Positions 34,259-42,781 of a stretch of DNA of 64,000 nt are shown here, one piece after another (position 1 is the stretch's first letter; each line of letters opens with the position of its first letter). A program made the translations under genes and the position numbers. The notes below the pieces were generated by a model. It had not been told where the DNA came from, did no database searches, and worked only from the letters and a program-made list of their open reading frames with translations. This stretch comes from Arthrobacter sp. 35W (lineage in GTDB: Bacteria > Actinomycetota > Actinomycetes > Actinomycetales > Micrococcaceae). The stretch covers positions 248,001 through 312,000 of the forward strand of contig NZ_KI519454.1 of NCBI RefSeq assembly GCF_000482545.1, written 5' to 3'.

Positions 34259-35436
34259 TGGACGGCTACTTCCTTCAAAAGGGTACGCATTCGATCTTGA
34301 AATGAATGGCGCCCATAGTCGCCTACTGCGTAATTCGAAATCTGACTACTATTCCAATTATTCTTCATGAATATTTCCATTGCTGCTAGGAAGCTAGGCA
34401 CAGTTTGTTCTTCGAAGAACACGCCTGTGGTTCCAGGTTTAACTGTGTCGAGCGCTCCACCAGCTGCATAGGCTATTACGGGCGTCCCACAGGCCATCGC
34501 TTCGACAGGAACAAGCCCAAAGTCATCTTCACTGGGAAAGAGCACTGCGAGACTGGATCTATAGTATTCCGCAAGCTCTGATCGGGTTTTCCATCCGACA
34601 AATTTCACATTTGGAGTACTGAGCTTTTCCAAACGCAGTCGATCGCGGCCGTCACCAACGACAATTAATTCGTACTGACGGAGATGCGCGAAGGACTCGA
34701 TAAGGAGTCCGAGTTGTTTGTAAGGCTCTGTGATTCGACCAGCCCAGATAAATTGACCAGTGCGAGTCGTAGAAGAATCTATGTTGAATAGTTCATCATC
34801 AATCGGTGGCGGGATGAGGTGGGCATCCTTTTTATAGTACGTATTGATCCGCTTAAGAACGGCCCGGCTAGTTGCGATCAATTCATCTGCCGTCGCCACA
34901 GCTTCGCGGTCGTGTCTTTGAAAGGACTGTTGAAGGAGACGCGTTCCTAGTCTTTCCAACAGAGGGCCCGTGCGACCGTAGTTCTCGTAACCGCTCCAAG
35001 CCTGCCTTAAAGGGCTGTGGCAATAAATTACCTTTCTTCCTTCATGCGGGACTGCATTTGCGAACGCATAACTTGACGCCAAAAGGTGGCCGGCAACGGG
35101 AGTAATCTGCCTGACCATTGAAGGCATCAGCGGCGAAAGCAGCCGATAGTTCCTCCGATTTATGTTGTGGCTCAAGCCTCGCTGTGAACGCCCTGGCGCC
35201 ATCGATTCGGCAAGTTCGTCATCGCCAGCCAGATAAATCATTTGGCTTTCCGGGAGTACGTCTTTGCATATCCGCTCGGTGACGGCCTCGGCTCCTCCGT
35301 TGTAGAAGGCGAAATCATGTGAGACTGTCCAATCGGCAGTCGCAGTATACTGATCTGTTTCTAGTGAAAGACTTTCGGCGCGCGGATCCATTTGTCGGCT
35401 CGTCAAATGGGGTGAGGACTGGTTATGACTGGGCAA
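34255..35436 (-). CDS. GT4-family glycosyltransferase (WbaZ/mannosyltransferase-like)
   Basis: 393 aa. After about 35 variable residues, HDFAFYNGGAEAVTERI, YCHSPLRQAWSGYENYG (a YCHTPxRYxWD-like motif of WbaZ-type mannosyltransferases), FIWAGRITEPYKQLGLLI and FPSEDDFGLVPVEAMACGTPVIAY. Acts on the EPS repeat unit. Overlaps its neighbours by 4 and 14 bp, so tightly co-translated. Mannose as donor is a guess from the motif. Confidence 0.83.
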   Translation of the reverse strand: MPSHNQSSPHLTSRQMDPRAESLSLETDQYTATADWTVSHDFAFYNGGAEAVTERICKDVLPESQMIYLAGDDELAESMAPGRSQRGLSHNINRRNYRLLSPLMPSMVRQITPVAGHLLASSYAFANAVPHEGRKVIYCHSPLRQAWSGYENYGRTGPLLERLGTRLLQQSFQRHDREAVATADELIATSRAVLKRINTYYKKDAHLIPPPIDDELFNIDSSTTRTGQFIWAGRITEPYKQLGLLIESFAHLRQYELIVVGDGRDRLRLEKLSTPNVKFVGWKTRSELAEYYRSSLAVLFPSEDDFGLVPVEAMACGTPVIAYAAGGALDTVKPGTTGVFFEEQTVPSFLAAMEIFMKNNWNSSQISNYAVGDYGRHSFQDRMRTLLKEVAVQ

Positions 35437-36490
35437 TTGCGGCCTCTACTGCTTTGGCCATCTCGGAGAAGCTTCTCGTTTCAGCGTAGGCACGGGTGAT
35501 AGACGTGGCTTCGGACTCTTTGAGTGCCCGCCGGATTGCATCGGAAAGTGAGTCTACTGACCCCGGTTCAAAGCACCAGTCATTGGCGAAAGGTCCCATC
35601 GCTTCGGGTAGGCCACCAACTCGTGAGGAGACTACCGGAATACCTGAGGCCATGGCCTCGAGCACGATCATTCCGAATCCTTCCAGCGAGGTCGTAGGGA
35701 CTAGCACTACGTCCGCTGCTCGGTATACGGTAACAAGAGCCTCATCTGGGACACGACCGAGCATGAAGACTCTGTCTGATAGGCCTAGCATCGAAATCTT
35801 TGATTCAAGTTCCGATTTGAGGCTGCCGATGCCGGCGATAACCAACTGGGCCTGGGGGAAGTTCTCCATTGCTTCAATTGCTAGGTGAATTCCCATCCTG
35901 GGTTCCAGCCTACGTACGCAAGAAAAAGTTAGGCGATCCGGGTCGATGCCGAGTGCTTTGCGTGCATCTGCCTGCTGCATGGAAGGATTGAACCGTTCTA
36001 GGTCGACGCCGGGATAGACCGTGGTGATTCGATTTGGGGAAACACCAAAACCCCGGGACAGTGCTTTGGCGAAAGCATCTGAGGCAGTAATGAATGAATC
36101 GAAGCGCCGATACGTATCTGCCTCGTATAGCCATTTTGCTGCCGATCTCAAAGCTGAATTCCCCTGAGCTCGGCCCTCTGAATACCAAGGTCCGTGGAAA
36201 TGCATTACTCTTCGCGGATGTCGGCCGAGCATTCTATCCTTGGCCAGAATCGGACGCGCAGAGTACGCCAAATGGTATTCAAGGACGTCAAGTGTTGACA
36301 GTTCAATCGTTCCTGGTTCGCGACTATCAGACCATAAGTTGAATTGTCCATCCGGCTGGACATTGTCAATAATCATTGGATCAAGGCCCAGTGAAGTCTG
36401 TCCGCCTGCAAGACCTCGAATATAGGAATGCATGCCTCCCGCTCGAGTTATTGGTTCGCGGGAGCCTATATGGATTCGTTGATCCGGCAT
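35423..36490 (-). CDS. GT4-family glycosyltransferase
   Basis: 355 aa, first gene of the four-gene run ending in the flippase. N-terminal GGMHSYIRGLAGG, MHFHGPWYSEG, SCVRRLEPRMGIHLAIEAM at the donor-domain start, and TTSLEGFGMIVLEAMASGIPVVSS holding the EX7E motif. Expected cytoplasmic sugar transfer in EPS repeat-unit assembly. Lower GC than the Ugd/kinase genes. Confidence 0.85.
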   Translation of the reverse strand: MPDQRIHIGSREPITRAGGMHSYIRGLAGGQTSLGLDPMIIDNVQPDGQFNLWSDSREPGTIELSTLDVLEYHLAYSARPILAKDRMLGRHPRRVMHFHGPWYSEGRAQGNSALRSAAKWLYEADTYRRFDSFITASDAFAKALSRGFGVSPNRITTVYPGVDLERFNPSMQQADARKALGIDPDRLTFSCVRRLEPRMGIHLAIEAMENFPQAQLVIAGIGSLKSELESKISMLGLSDRVFMLGRVPDEALVTVYRAADVVLVPTTSLEGFGMIVLEAMASGIPVVSSRVGGLPEAMGPFANDWCFEPGSVDSLSDAIRRALKESEATSITRAYAETRSFSEMAKAVEAAIAQS

Positions 36491-37181
36491 CTAATCCTCT
36501 TTCGCGATCGTGAAACTATTTCTCTGGTAAGTTGTGGCGCGTGGATCCGGTGCCCCGCTGCCACATGTGGCTGGCTGACGCCAAAGGTCTAGTTGTATCT
36601 TGCCTGGTTCGATGAGTCATGACTGGCGGCCGGTTGCGCTCGATCGCATGATCAAGCCTCTCTGGCCTTGCGCGCGGCAATTCGTTTGGCGGACCTAAGC
36701 GATTTCCAACACGAGTGGAGAACCGGCCAATTTCGCCAGAAGTCCGAGAGCTAAGAACATAGACCAAGAAAAACTGTTGAGGTGATTATTATCGTTCCTA
36801 AAACAATATTTCCTTGGAATCATGACTCATTAAAGTCATGGGATTCTCAACGTTGCATATTCCATGGTCGCAGGTATGTCTCTGAATTTTGATATTCCAT
36901 CGTCGAAATTATTTTTGACGGTCGCGCAACGCGGGAATTTGAGATATCTAACATAAATATCATGTTTCTGAATTCACGTCTTGAGTTTCCTCCGGCCGAT
37001 CCCGTGATTCATACCCTTGCCCAAGAAATGGATTGTCGTCGCGGCCTCGAAAGTACTTATATCTACTGCAATTCAATTTGTAGATTTCTCTAGCCAGTGT
37101 GCTTTGATGTCCCGGCTTCATCTTAATTAATTTGCTGAGTTCTATCTCATTGGCCTCTTCAGCTTAGGCCGGTTCAACCAA
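36491..37181. other. AT-rich intergenic region, no gene seen
   Basis: About 690 bp with the lowest GC in the window. A CATGACT-CATTAA-AGTCATG inverted repeat lies near 36823-36842 and could be an operator. It should hold the promoter of the glycosyltransferase/flippase run. It separates the AT-rich glycosyltransferase block from the higher-GC regulatory/priming block. The frame at 36516-36767 has neither ribosome site nor recognisable content. Confidence 0.5.
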
Positions 37182-37217
37182 ATGAGGGCTTGGATTCGAG
37201 AGAATCCAAACCCTCAT
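37182..37217 (-). terminator. Stem-loop terminator after the LAXTG protein
   Basis: ATGAGGG-C-TTGGATTC, loop GAGA, GAATCCAA-A-CCCTCAT: a 15 bp stem with one internal mismatch, 16 bp beyond the stop of the surface-protein gene. It ends the minus-strand block running down from 45473. Confidence 0.8.
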
Positions 37218-37232
37218 CTTTGAAGTGTGTGG

Positions 37233-37838
37233 CTAGGCTTCAGCGTTCTGGCGGCTGCGGCGGCGGGAGATCACTACCGTGCCGGCACCTGCTGCTAGTG
37301 CGCCAACACCAATCAATGACCAAACAAGCACGCTGGGGTCAATGCCAGTGGAGGCAAGGTCGTTGTTGTTGGAGCCATTTCCAGTGGTTCCGGATCCCGC
37401 AGCGTTGCCATCTGTGGACGCAGCTACAACACGAACAACCTGGGTTGCGGTGACTCCCGATGTAGCACCCGTGGCGGTGATGGTGTAAGTGCCGTGCTCA
37501 GTGAGCATCACCGTTGTGGAAAAATTTCCACCGGAATCTGCGACGGCGGTGGCGACAACGACAGAAGGCTTAATGATCATCGGGACAGACATTGATGCGC
37601 CTCCATGTCCACCGATCGCTCCGGCAGCCACGGGGCCACCAAACTGGACGTCAATGTTGATAGTCTCACCCGGCGTGAATCCGGACCCGGAAAACACGAC
37701 TCCGTTGCCAGGTGCGACTGTTCCCGACGAAACCGTCGAGGAGGGCGGGGCCGGGTACGGGGCAGCCTGGGCGGCTGTGGCGCCAGCGGACAAAGTTAGG
37801 ATACCGGCAAGGGTTATGGCGGCGAGTGATTTCTTCAT
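37233..37838 (-). CDS. Sortase-anchored surface protein (LAXTG type)
   Basis: 201 aa. Signal peptide (MKKSLAAITLAGILTLSAGATAAQA), an Ig-like beta domain (GNGVVFSGSGFTPGETINID, HGTYTITATGATSG), a Gly/Asn/Ser spacer, then LASTG at 161-165, a membrane helix VLVWSLIGVGALAAGAGTVV and the basic tail SRRRSRQ. LAXTG is the form recognised by class E sortases of high-GC Gram-positives. A GGGGA ribosome site precedes the ATG. No sortase gene lies in this window. Next to the capsule genes, so possibly a capsule-associated wall protein; function unknown. Confidence 0.85.
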   Translation of the reverse strand: MKKSLAAITLAGILTLSAGATAAQAAPYPAPPSSTVSSGTVAPGNGVVFSGSGFTPGETINIDVQFGGPVAAGAIGGHGGASMSVPMIIKPSVVVATAVADSGGNFSTTVMLTEHGTYTITATGATSGVTATQVVRVVAASTDGNAAGSGTTGNGSNNNDLASTGIDPSVLVWSLIGVGALAAGAGTVVISRRRSRQNAEA

Positions 37839-38000
37839 AGCAGTTCCCCAGTTTTCTGACGTGGTCTGTGCGGTCGCTAGTGCCCCCAGCGAGACTGCGA
37901 TCCATTAGTAGGCTATCAGTCGAATTTCATAGCGACGAATATCGTTGAAGGATGTTACACAATGTTCACTTAGCATGACATGGCAAGACGGTGATGTAGG

Positions 38001-39911
38001 TCACTTTTTGCGATTGTCGGTCGAACATGCGGACGTGGTTTCCGGCGGCAAAACAACATTCGCCAGGCTCTGCACGGTCGGTGTAACCGCCAGTTGCGGC
38101 TCACTCGATTGAACTACTTTAGAGAAATCTACTTCCACAGTGGTGCTCTGTCCGGGAGCCAGATCCACTCTCACCACGCCCACAGGGCGATCTGCGTGTT
38201 TATAGGAGCCCACGCCGATAGTAGCGCCGTCGAGTCGGGCTTGATGGACTCGAGCCAGAGTGGGTCCATAGGCGACAATGTTCGTTGCAACGTGGCCGGG
38301 TTCCACGCCGAAAGCGCCACCGCCTGTTACATACTCGGGGAGTGACGTAGCGGCGTCTTCGGGTGCTGTGTTGGTCAAAGTAATTCTGCTGGTGTACTGT
38401 GCGTAGCCGCCATCATCACAACGTCTAACGAGCTGGACCGTCCTCTTGACGTAATAGTCCATTTTTGCTCCAGTGCCATCGTTAAAGTAGACGGCAAAGC
38501 TGGCCGGCGCGACGCTGGGCCCAGAAATTGCTCCGCCAATCGGCTGCGATTGCAGGATCTGCTGTTCCGGTGGGTGTGCCGACCAGACAAGTATTCTGTT
38601 CTCCTCAACGCCGTCGGCGAGTTTTGTCATAAGGTCCTCACCTGACCCCTGGCCCGATGAAACGGCAGCAAATACCTGCTGGGCTACTTCGGCGAAATAG
38701 GCATCCTGCGCTACCGGTTCCTTGATCTTCGAGTAGACATCTGAAAGCAACGTCTGGACGGTGTTGTCAGAAGTGAGTCTGGTTGGGAGCCCCGCCTTGG
38801 CAAGGCTTTGAGTGAGGGATGTCGAAACATCCACGGGTCCAGTCGCTTGGAGGAGCAGCGCGAGTGCCACTGGATCCAGCGAAATGACTCCATCAATAGT
38901 GTGGCCTGGGTTCCGCTGCTCCCACATAGCTTGAGCTGTCCTGGCAGCAGTAGGGTAGTCCGGTGTCAGGTTCACGTCCTGCATATACATACCCAACCGA
39001 TTGGTATAAATGGCTTCCTGTGCTTCGTCCACCGGAAGTGGTGGTTTGAATTGCCCAAGTGCAGTGGCGGATCCTTGGCCTAAGAGTTTGATCTTTCCGT
39101 TGTCAGCCTGGATGACTGCCAGCGCGCCTGGAATGCCGCCAGTAGCCCGGATTTCAGCATTGTTTTGAACTAGGAGCAAGTAATTTCGCGTGCCGTCGGA
39201 ACCCATCATGGTGGGGACCAGCTGTGCGGCAGTGGAAGCCGTGTTGAGAATCTGACGCACACTATCTAGTTCCACACGGGCGCTGTCAAGTGGCGCAGCA
39301 ATCTGGGGCAGCAAGACCCCCGAATCGATGTCGGCAAGGCGATCATAGGACAGCTGGACTGTATTTGCCGCGGCTATAACGCTGGGTGTCGCCTTCTTCA
39401 GCGGTTCAAGGCTAATGGCGCCGTTCGCAGGGGTAAGAGCTTTCCAATCGAGTGAGTCAAGAGCTCCAACCATGGGTGCGGCGGCAAGATTGACGATATC
39501 GTCCGCTGTGATGGCAACCTCAGATACGGCAGATAGATTTGGCCCAATCCACGGGAGAGAACTAGCTGCCTTCCACACTGGATCCGTACCGGCTGAACGG
39601 GCACTTGCTGTATGTTCCCTGAGCGAATCAAGCGTGGCCAACGAACCATCGTGATTGTTGGATATCAGTTCTGTTTGGAGTTGGGGGAGTAGCTGTGTTG
39701 TTGCCTCGAGCTGATCCTTGATTTGGCCAGCGCGGAAACCAAGCCATGCAGTGGAACCAATTATTATCAAAAGGGCGGCGGCGCTGAGAGTGCCGAGTGA
39801 GAGCCGGAATCGACGGCGTGACCGGCGCCTTGCGATCTGCTCCGTGCGGCGGCGTGTTGTTGATGGAGAGTCCGGCAGATTGGACTCCTCGGAAGGATCT
39901 ACGAGCGTCAT
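38001..39911 (-). CDS. DUF4012 membrane-anchored protein
   Basis: 636 aa from the ATG two bases after the ugd stop (MTLVDPSEES). Arg-rich cytoplasmic N-terminus (RRRTEQIARRRSRRRFR), one membrane helix (LSLGTLSAAALLIIIGSTAWL), then a large extracytoplasmic region with YLLLVQNNAEIRATGGIPGA, the hallmark of DUF4012 proteins found in actinobacterial and firmicute surface-polysaccharide clusters, and a C-terminal beta domain. The biochemical role is not established; the position suggests a late step such as attachment or export of the polymer. Confidence 0.83.
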   Translation of the reverse strand: MTLVDPSEESNLPDSPSTTRRRTEQIARRRSRRRFRLSLGTLSAAALLIIIGSTAWLGFRAGQIKDQLEATTQLLPQLQTELISNNHDGSLATLDSLREHTASARSAGTDPVWKAASSLPWIGPNLSAVSEVAITADDIVNLAAAPMVGALDSLDWKALTPANGAISLEPLKKATPSVIAAANTVQLSYDRLADIDSGVLLPQIAAPLDSARVELDSVRQILNTASTAAQLVPTMMGSDGTRNYLLLVQNNAEIRATGGIPGALAVIQADNGKIKLLGQGSATALGQFKPPLPVDEAQEAIYTNRLGMYMQDVNLTPDYPTAARTAQAMWEQRNPGHTIDGVISLDPVALALLLQATGPVDVSTSLTQSLAKAGLPTRLTSDNTVQTLLSDVYSKIKEPVAQDAYFAEVAQQVFAAVSSGQGSGEDLMTKLADGVEENRILVWSAHPPEQQILQSQPIGGAISGPSVAPASFAVYFNDGTGAKMDYYVKRTVQLVRRCDDGGYAQYTSRITLTNTAPEDAATSLPEYVTGGGAFGVEPGHVATNIVAYGPTLARVHQARLDGATIGVGSYKHADRPVGVVRVDLAPGQSTTVEVDFSKVVQSSEPQLAVTPTVQSLANVVLPPETTSACSTDNRKK

Positions 39912-39913
39912 AC

Positions 39914-41227
39914 CTAGGGGCGCCCGAGCCCGCGGTAGGTCCACCCTGCCGCGCGCCATTTCGCTGGATCCAGGACGTTGCGTCCGTCCAGGATTCGAGG
40001 AACAGAGACTTGGCCACCGAGAACGAAAGGATCGAGCTCGCGATATTCCTTCCATTCCGTCAAGAGCAGCACAGCGTCGGCCTTACTTACGCAGGAGTCA
40101 ACTGAATCGTCATAGTTGAGCTCCGGGAATCGCTTGACAGCATTAGCCAAGGCTTCCGGGTCCGTGACGGTTACCACTGCACCTTGCAGCTGGAGCTGGG
40201 CGGCGACACTTAGCGCGGGGGAGTCGCGAACGTCATCGCTTTCCGGTTTGAAGGCAGCGCCCAAGACGGCAATGCGCTTGCCCATAAGACTGCCCTCGCA
40301 GAGCTCGCGGGTCAATTCGACAACACGGGTCCTCCGGCGCATGTTGATCGCATCAACCTCACGGAGAAACGTCAGCGCCTGGTCTGCCCCAAGCTCGCCC
40401 GCGCGAGCCATGAAGGCACGGATATCCTTGGGCAGGCAGCCGCCGCCAAAGCCAATGCCGGCATTGAGGAACTTCCTGCCGATACGGTCATCCATGCCGA
40501 TGGCATCGGCAAGCACCGTTACGTCAGCACCCGCCGCCTCGCAGACTTCCGCCATCGCATTGATAAATGAAATCTTGGTGGCAAGAAATGAGTTTGCAGC
40601 GGCCTTGACCAATTCAGCCGTGGCGTAGTCCGCCACTAGACGGGCAGTACCCGCACCAAGGGGAGTTGAATAAACCTCATCGAGTGCCATCACCGCAGGA
40701 TGATCCTCGGACGCGCCAGGAACACCATAGACAAAGCGGTCTGGGCTCAGCGTGTCATTGACGGCATGTCCCTCGCGCAGGAACTCGGGATTCCATGCCA
40801 AGTGCGCATCGGGTTGATGACCCTGAACCAGCTCGGCAAGCCTGGCAGCCGTCCCAACGGGAACGGTCGACTTGCCAACCACTACGTCGCCTGACTTCAA
40901 GTAGGGGAGAAGGCCTGTGACTGCAGCGTCAACATATTTCATGTCTGCACCATTCTCACCCTTCTTCTGAGGCGTACCGACGCAGATAAAGTGGATGTCG
41001 CTGCCAGATGCTGCTGACATGTCAGTGGTGAAGGTCAATCGGCCGGTGGACTGGACGTCTTGGAGCAGGTCCTCAAGGCCAGGTTCGAAAAACGGGGCTT
41101 TAGCAGCGGATAGCTCCGCGATCTTGCGTTCGTCAACGTCGATTCCCACCACATCATGGCCCAATTTGGCCATGCATGCCGCATGAACGGCTCCGAGGTA
41201 TCCGCAACCAATAACTGAGATCTGCAT
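39914..41227 (-). CDS. ugd: UDP-glucose 6-dehydrogenase
   Basis: 437 aa, NAD-dependent oxidation of UDP-glucose to UDP-glucuronate for EPS. Rossmann start MQISVIGCGYLGAVHA, KSTVPVGTA, EFLREGHAV, the catalytic GFGGGCLPKDI (Cys), and GAAFKPESDDVRDSPAL in the C-terminal domain. Distinct from the HexNAc-type enzyme at 6482. Substrate could be supplied by GalU at 45581. Co-directional with the priming transferase and the DUF4012 gene. Confidence 0.93.
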   Translation of the reverse strand: MQISVIGCGYLGAVHAACMAKLGHDVVGIDVDERKIAELSAAKAPFFEPGLEDLLQDVQSTGRLTFTTDMSAASGSDIHFICVGTPQKKGENGADMKYVDAAVTGLLPYLKSGDVVVGKSTVPVGTAARLAELVQGHQPDAHLAWNPEFLREGHAVNDTLSPDRFVYGVPGASEDHPAVMALDEVYSTPLGAGTARLVADYATAELVKAAANSFLATKISFINAMAEVCEAAGADVTVLADAIGMDDRIGRKFLNAGIGFGGGCLPKDIRAFMARAGELGADQALTFLREVDAINMRRRTRVVELTRELCEGSLMGKRIAVLGAAFKPESDDVRDSPALSVAAQLQLQGAVVTVTDPEALANAVKRFPELNYDDSVDSCVSKADAVLLLTEWKEYRELDPFVLGGQVSVPRILDGRNVLDPAKWRAAGWTYRGLGRP

Positions 41228-41268
41228 AGTAGAAGCCTTTACTTGATGAGTCTGATGTCGAAGGAGTT

Positions 41269-42711
41269 TCAGTAAGCGCCATCGCGCTTGAGTACAGCTC
41301 GCGCCGTGCGGAAGAGAATCACAAAGTCACCTGCCATTGACCAGTTCTCCACGTAATAGAGGTCAAGGCGCACAGAATCCTGCCACGACAAATTGGACCG
41401 ACCGCTCACTTGCCACAAGCCTGTGAGTCCAGGCTTTACCAAGAGCCTGCGGCGGACATGCTCCTCATATGCGTCTACCTCGGAAGCCAAAGGAGGCCGT
41501 GGTCCCACCAAGCTCATGGAGCCTGATAGGACGTTGAGGAGTTGAGGAAGCTCATCCAGGCTGAATTTGCGGAGAAAAGCCCCAGCTCGGGTCACCCGCG
41601 GGTCCACCTTGAGCTTGAAAAGTATTCCGTTGCCCTCGTTTTGGGCGGTGAGCTCGGCCAGGCGTTCCTCGGCGTCCGTGGACATTGAACGGAATTTATA
41701 CATGATGAAAGGCTCGCCCAGAATTCCTATGCGCTCTTGGCGGAAGAAAACGGGACCGTTGCTATCCATTTTTATCCAGATGGCAATTAGCAGCATAGCC
41801 GGGGACAAGAGAGCCAACATTAAGCTTGATGTGGAGATATCGAAAAGCCGTTTTGCAACCCTCTTGCCGCCCTCTAGCTTAGGAGTGGTCACATGAATGA
41901 GAGGGAGCCCTGCAACAGGTTGGGTGTGGATTCTGGGTCCGGCAATGTCCGTCAAGGCCGGTGCAACGATGAGTTGTATGTTGGTAGCTGCTAGCTCCCA
42001 GCCAAGATGACGCATGGTCATAGGATGTAGCTGGACTCCAGCAGAAATGGCAACGGTGTCTGCCGCGGAGTTGCGAACGGCACTCATGATGCCTGCCACC
42101 GTGGGCTCATGGCCAGCTACGGGAACGCCTAGCTCAGCGGCGCTGTTGGAAGCCTCGGCGTTGCCAGGCAAATAGGCTGCCACAGGGTTGTAGCCCGCTT
42201 GCGGATATCGTCGGAGGGCATCAATCAAGTGTGCAACAGCTCCCGGCCCGCCGACAACGAGCAGGCGCGAAGAACTGCCACCTCTAGTGCGATCGAGCCC
42301 CAGATGCTGACGCAGGATCCATCGGCCAGCCAAAAGCCCGACCACACCAATGGGGAAAGCAATGCCTACATATCCCCGGGCCAAGTCAAGTTGGGCCGCA
42401 TAGGAAATAATGGCAAGCAGGCCAAAAAGCCACAGACTGGAAGCAAAAACACGCTTATATTCATCAGCCCCTGAGCCGAGGACTCGCGACTCTCTGCTGC
42501 CCCAGGCGGCCAGCATGAACCACCAAAGGCAAGGAAGCAGAAGGGTTAGGAACATATATGACGCGGTGAAGGAACCTGCGGTGACACCTCCGCCGCTTTC
42601 ACCGCCGAAACGGATCAGATGCGCGCCCACTACGGCCCATACAACGACTACGGCGTCGACAACGCCTATTCGGCGAACGTATCTCGTCCGCCAATTCCCC
42701 CCGGAATTCAA
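41269..42711 (-). CDS. Priming polyprenyl-phosphate sugar-1-phosphate transferase
   Basis: 480 aa, WbaP/WcaJ-type. Four to five N-terminal membrane helices, a central Rossmann-like domain (LLVVGGPGAVAHLI), then the conserved catalytic C-terminal domain: KRLFDISTSSLMLALLSPAM, FFRQERIGILGEPFIMYKFR, LRKFSLDELPQLLNVLSG, MSLVGPRPPL and KPGLTGLWQVSGRS. It transfers a sugar-1-phosphate (often glucose or galactose) to undecaprenyl phosphate, the first membrane step of the capsule repeat unit. Confidence 0.93.
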   Translation of the reverse strand: MNSGGNWRTRYVRRIGVVDAVVVVWAVVGAHLIRFGGESGGGVTAGSFTASYMFLTLLLPCLWWFMLAAWGSRESRVLGSGADEYKRVFASSLWLFGLLAIISYAAQLDLARGYVGIAFPIGVVGLLAGRWILRQHLGLDRTRGGSSSRLLVVGGPGAVAHLIDALRRYPQAGYNPVAAYLPGNAEASNSAAELGVPVAGHEPTVAGIMSAVRNSAADTVAISAGVQLHPMTMRHLGWELAATNIQLIVAPALTDIAGPRIHTQPVAGLPLIHVTTPKLEGGKRVAKRLFDISTSSLMLALLSPAMLLIAIWIKMDSNGPVFFRQERIGILGEPFIMYKFRSMSTDAEERLAELTAQNEGNGILFKLKVDPRVTRAGAFLRKFSLDELPQLLNVLSGSMSLVGPRPPLASEVDAYEEHVRRRLLVKPGLTGLWQVSGRSNLSWQDSVRLDLYYVENWSMAGDFVILFRTARAVLKRDGAY

Positions 42712-42781
42712 TTGGTCCCCCTGCGAGTAGTTGCCATCAGCAATTTAGATGAATCGGTACAGTGCCATTGTTCCGAGCGGA

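Noticed and set aside
36516-36767. 83-codon minus-strand frame upstream of the glycosyltransferases
   Set aside because: No ribosome site, composition unlike protein, and it lies where the operon promoter is expected.
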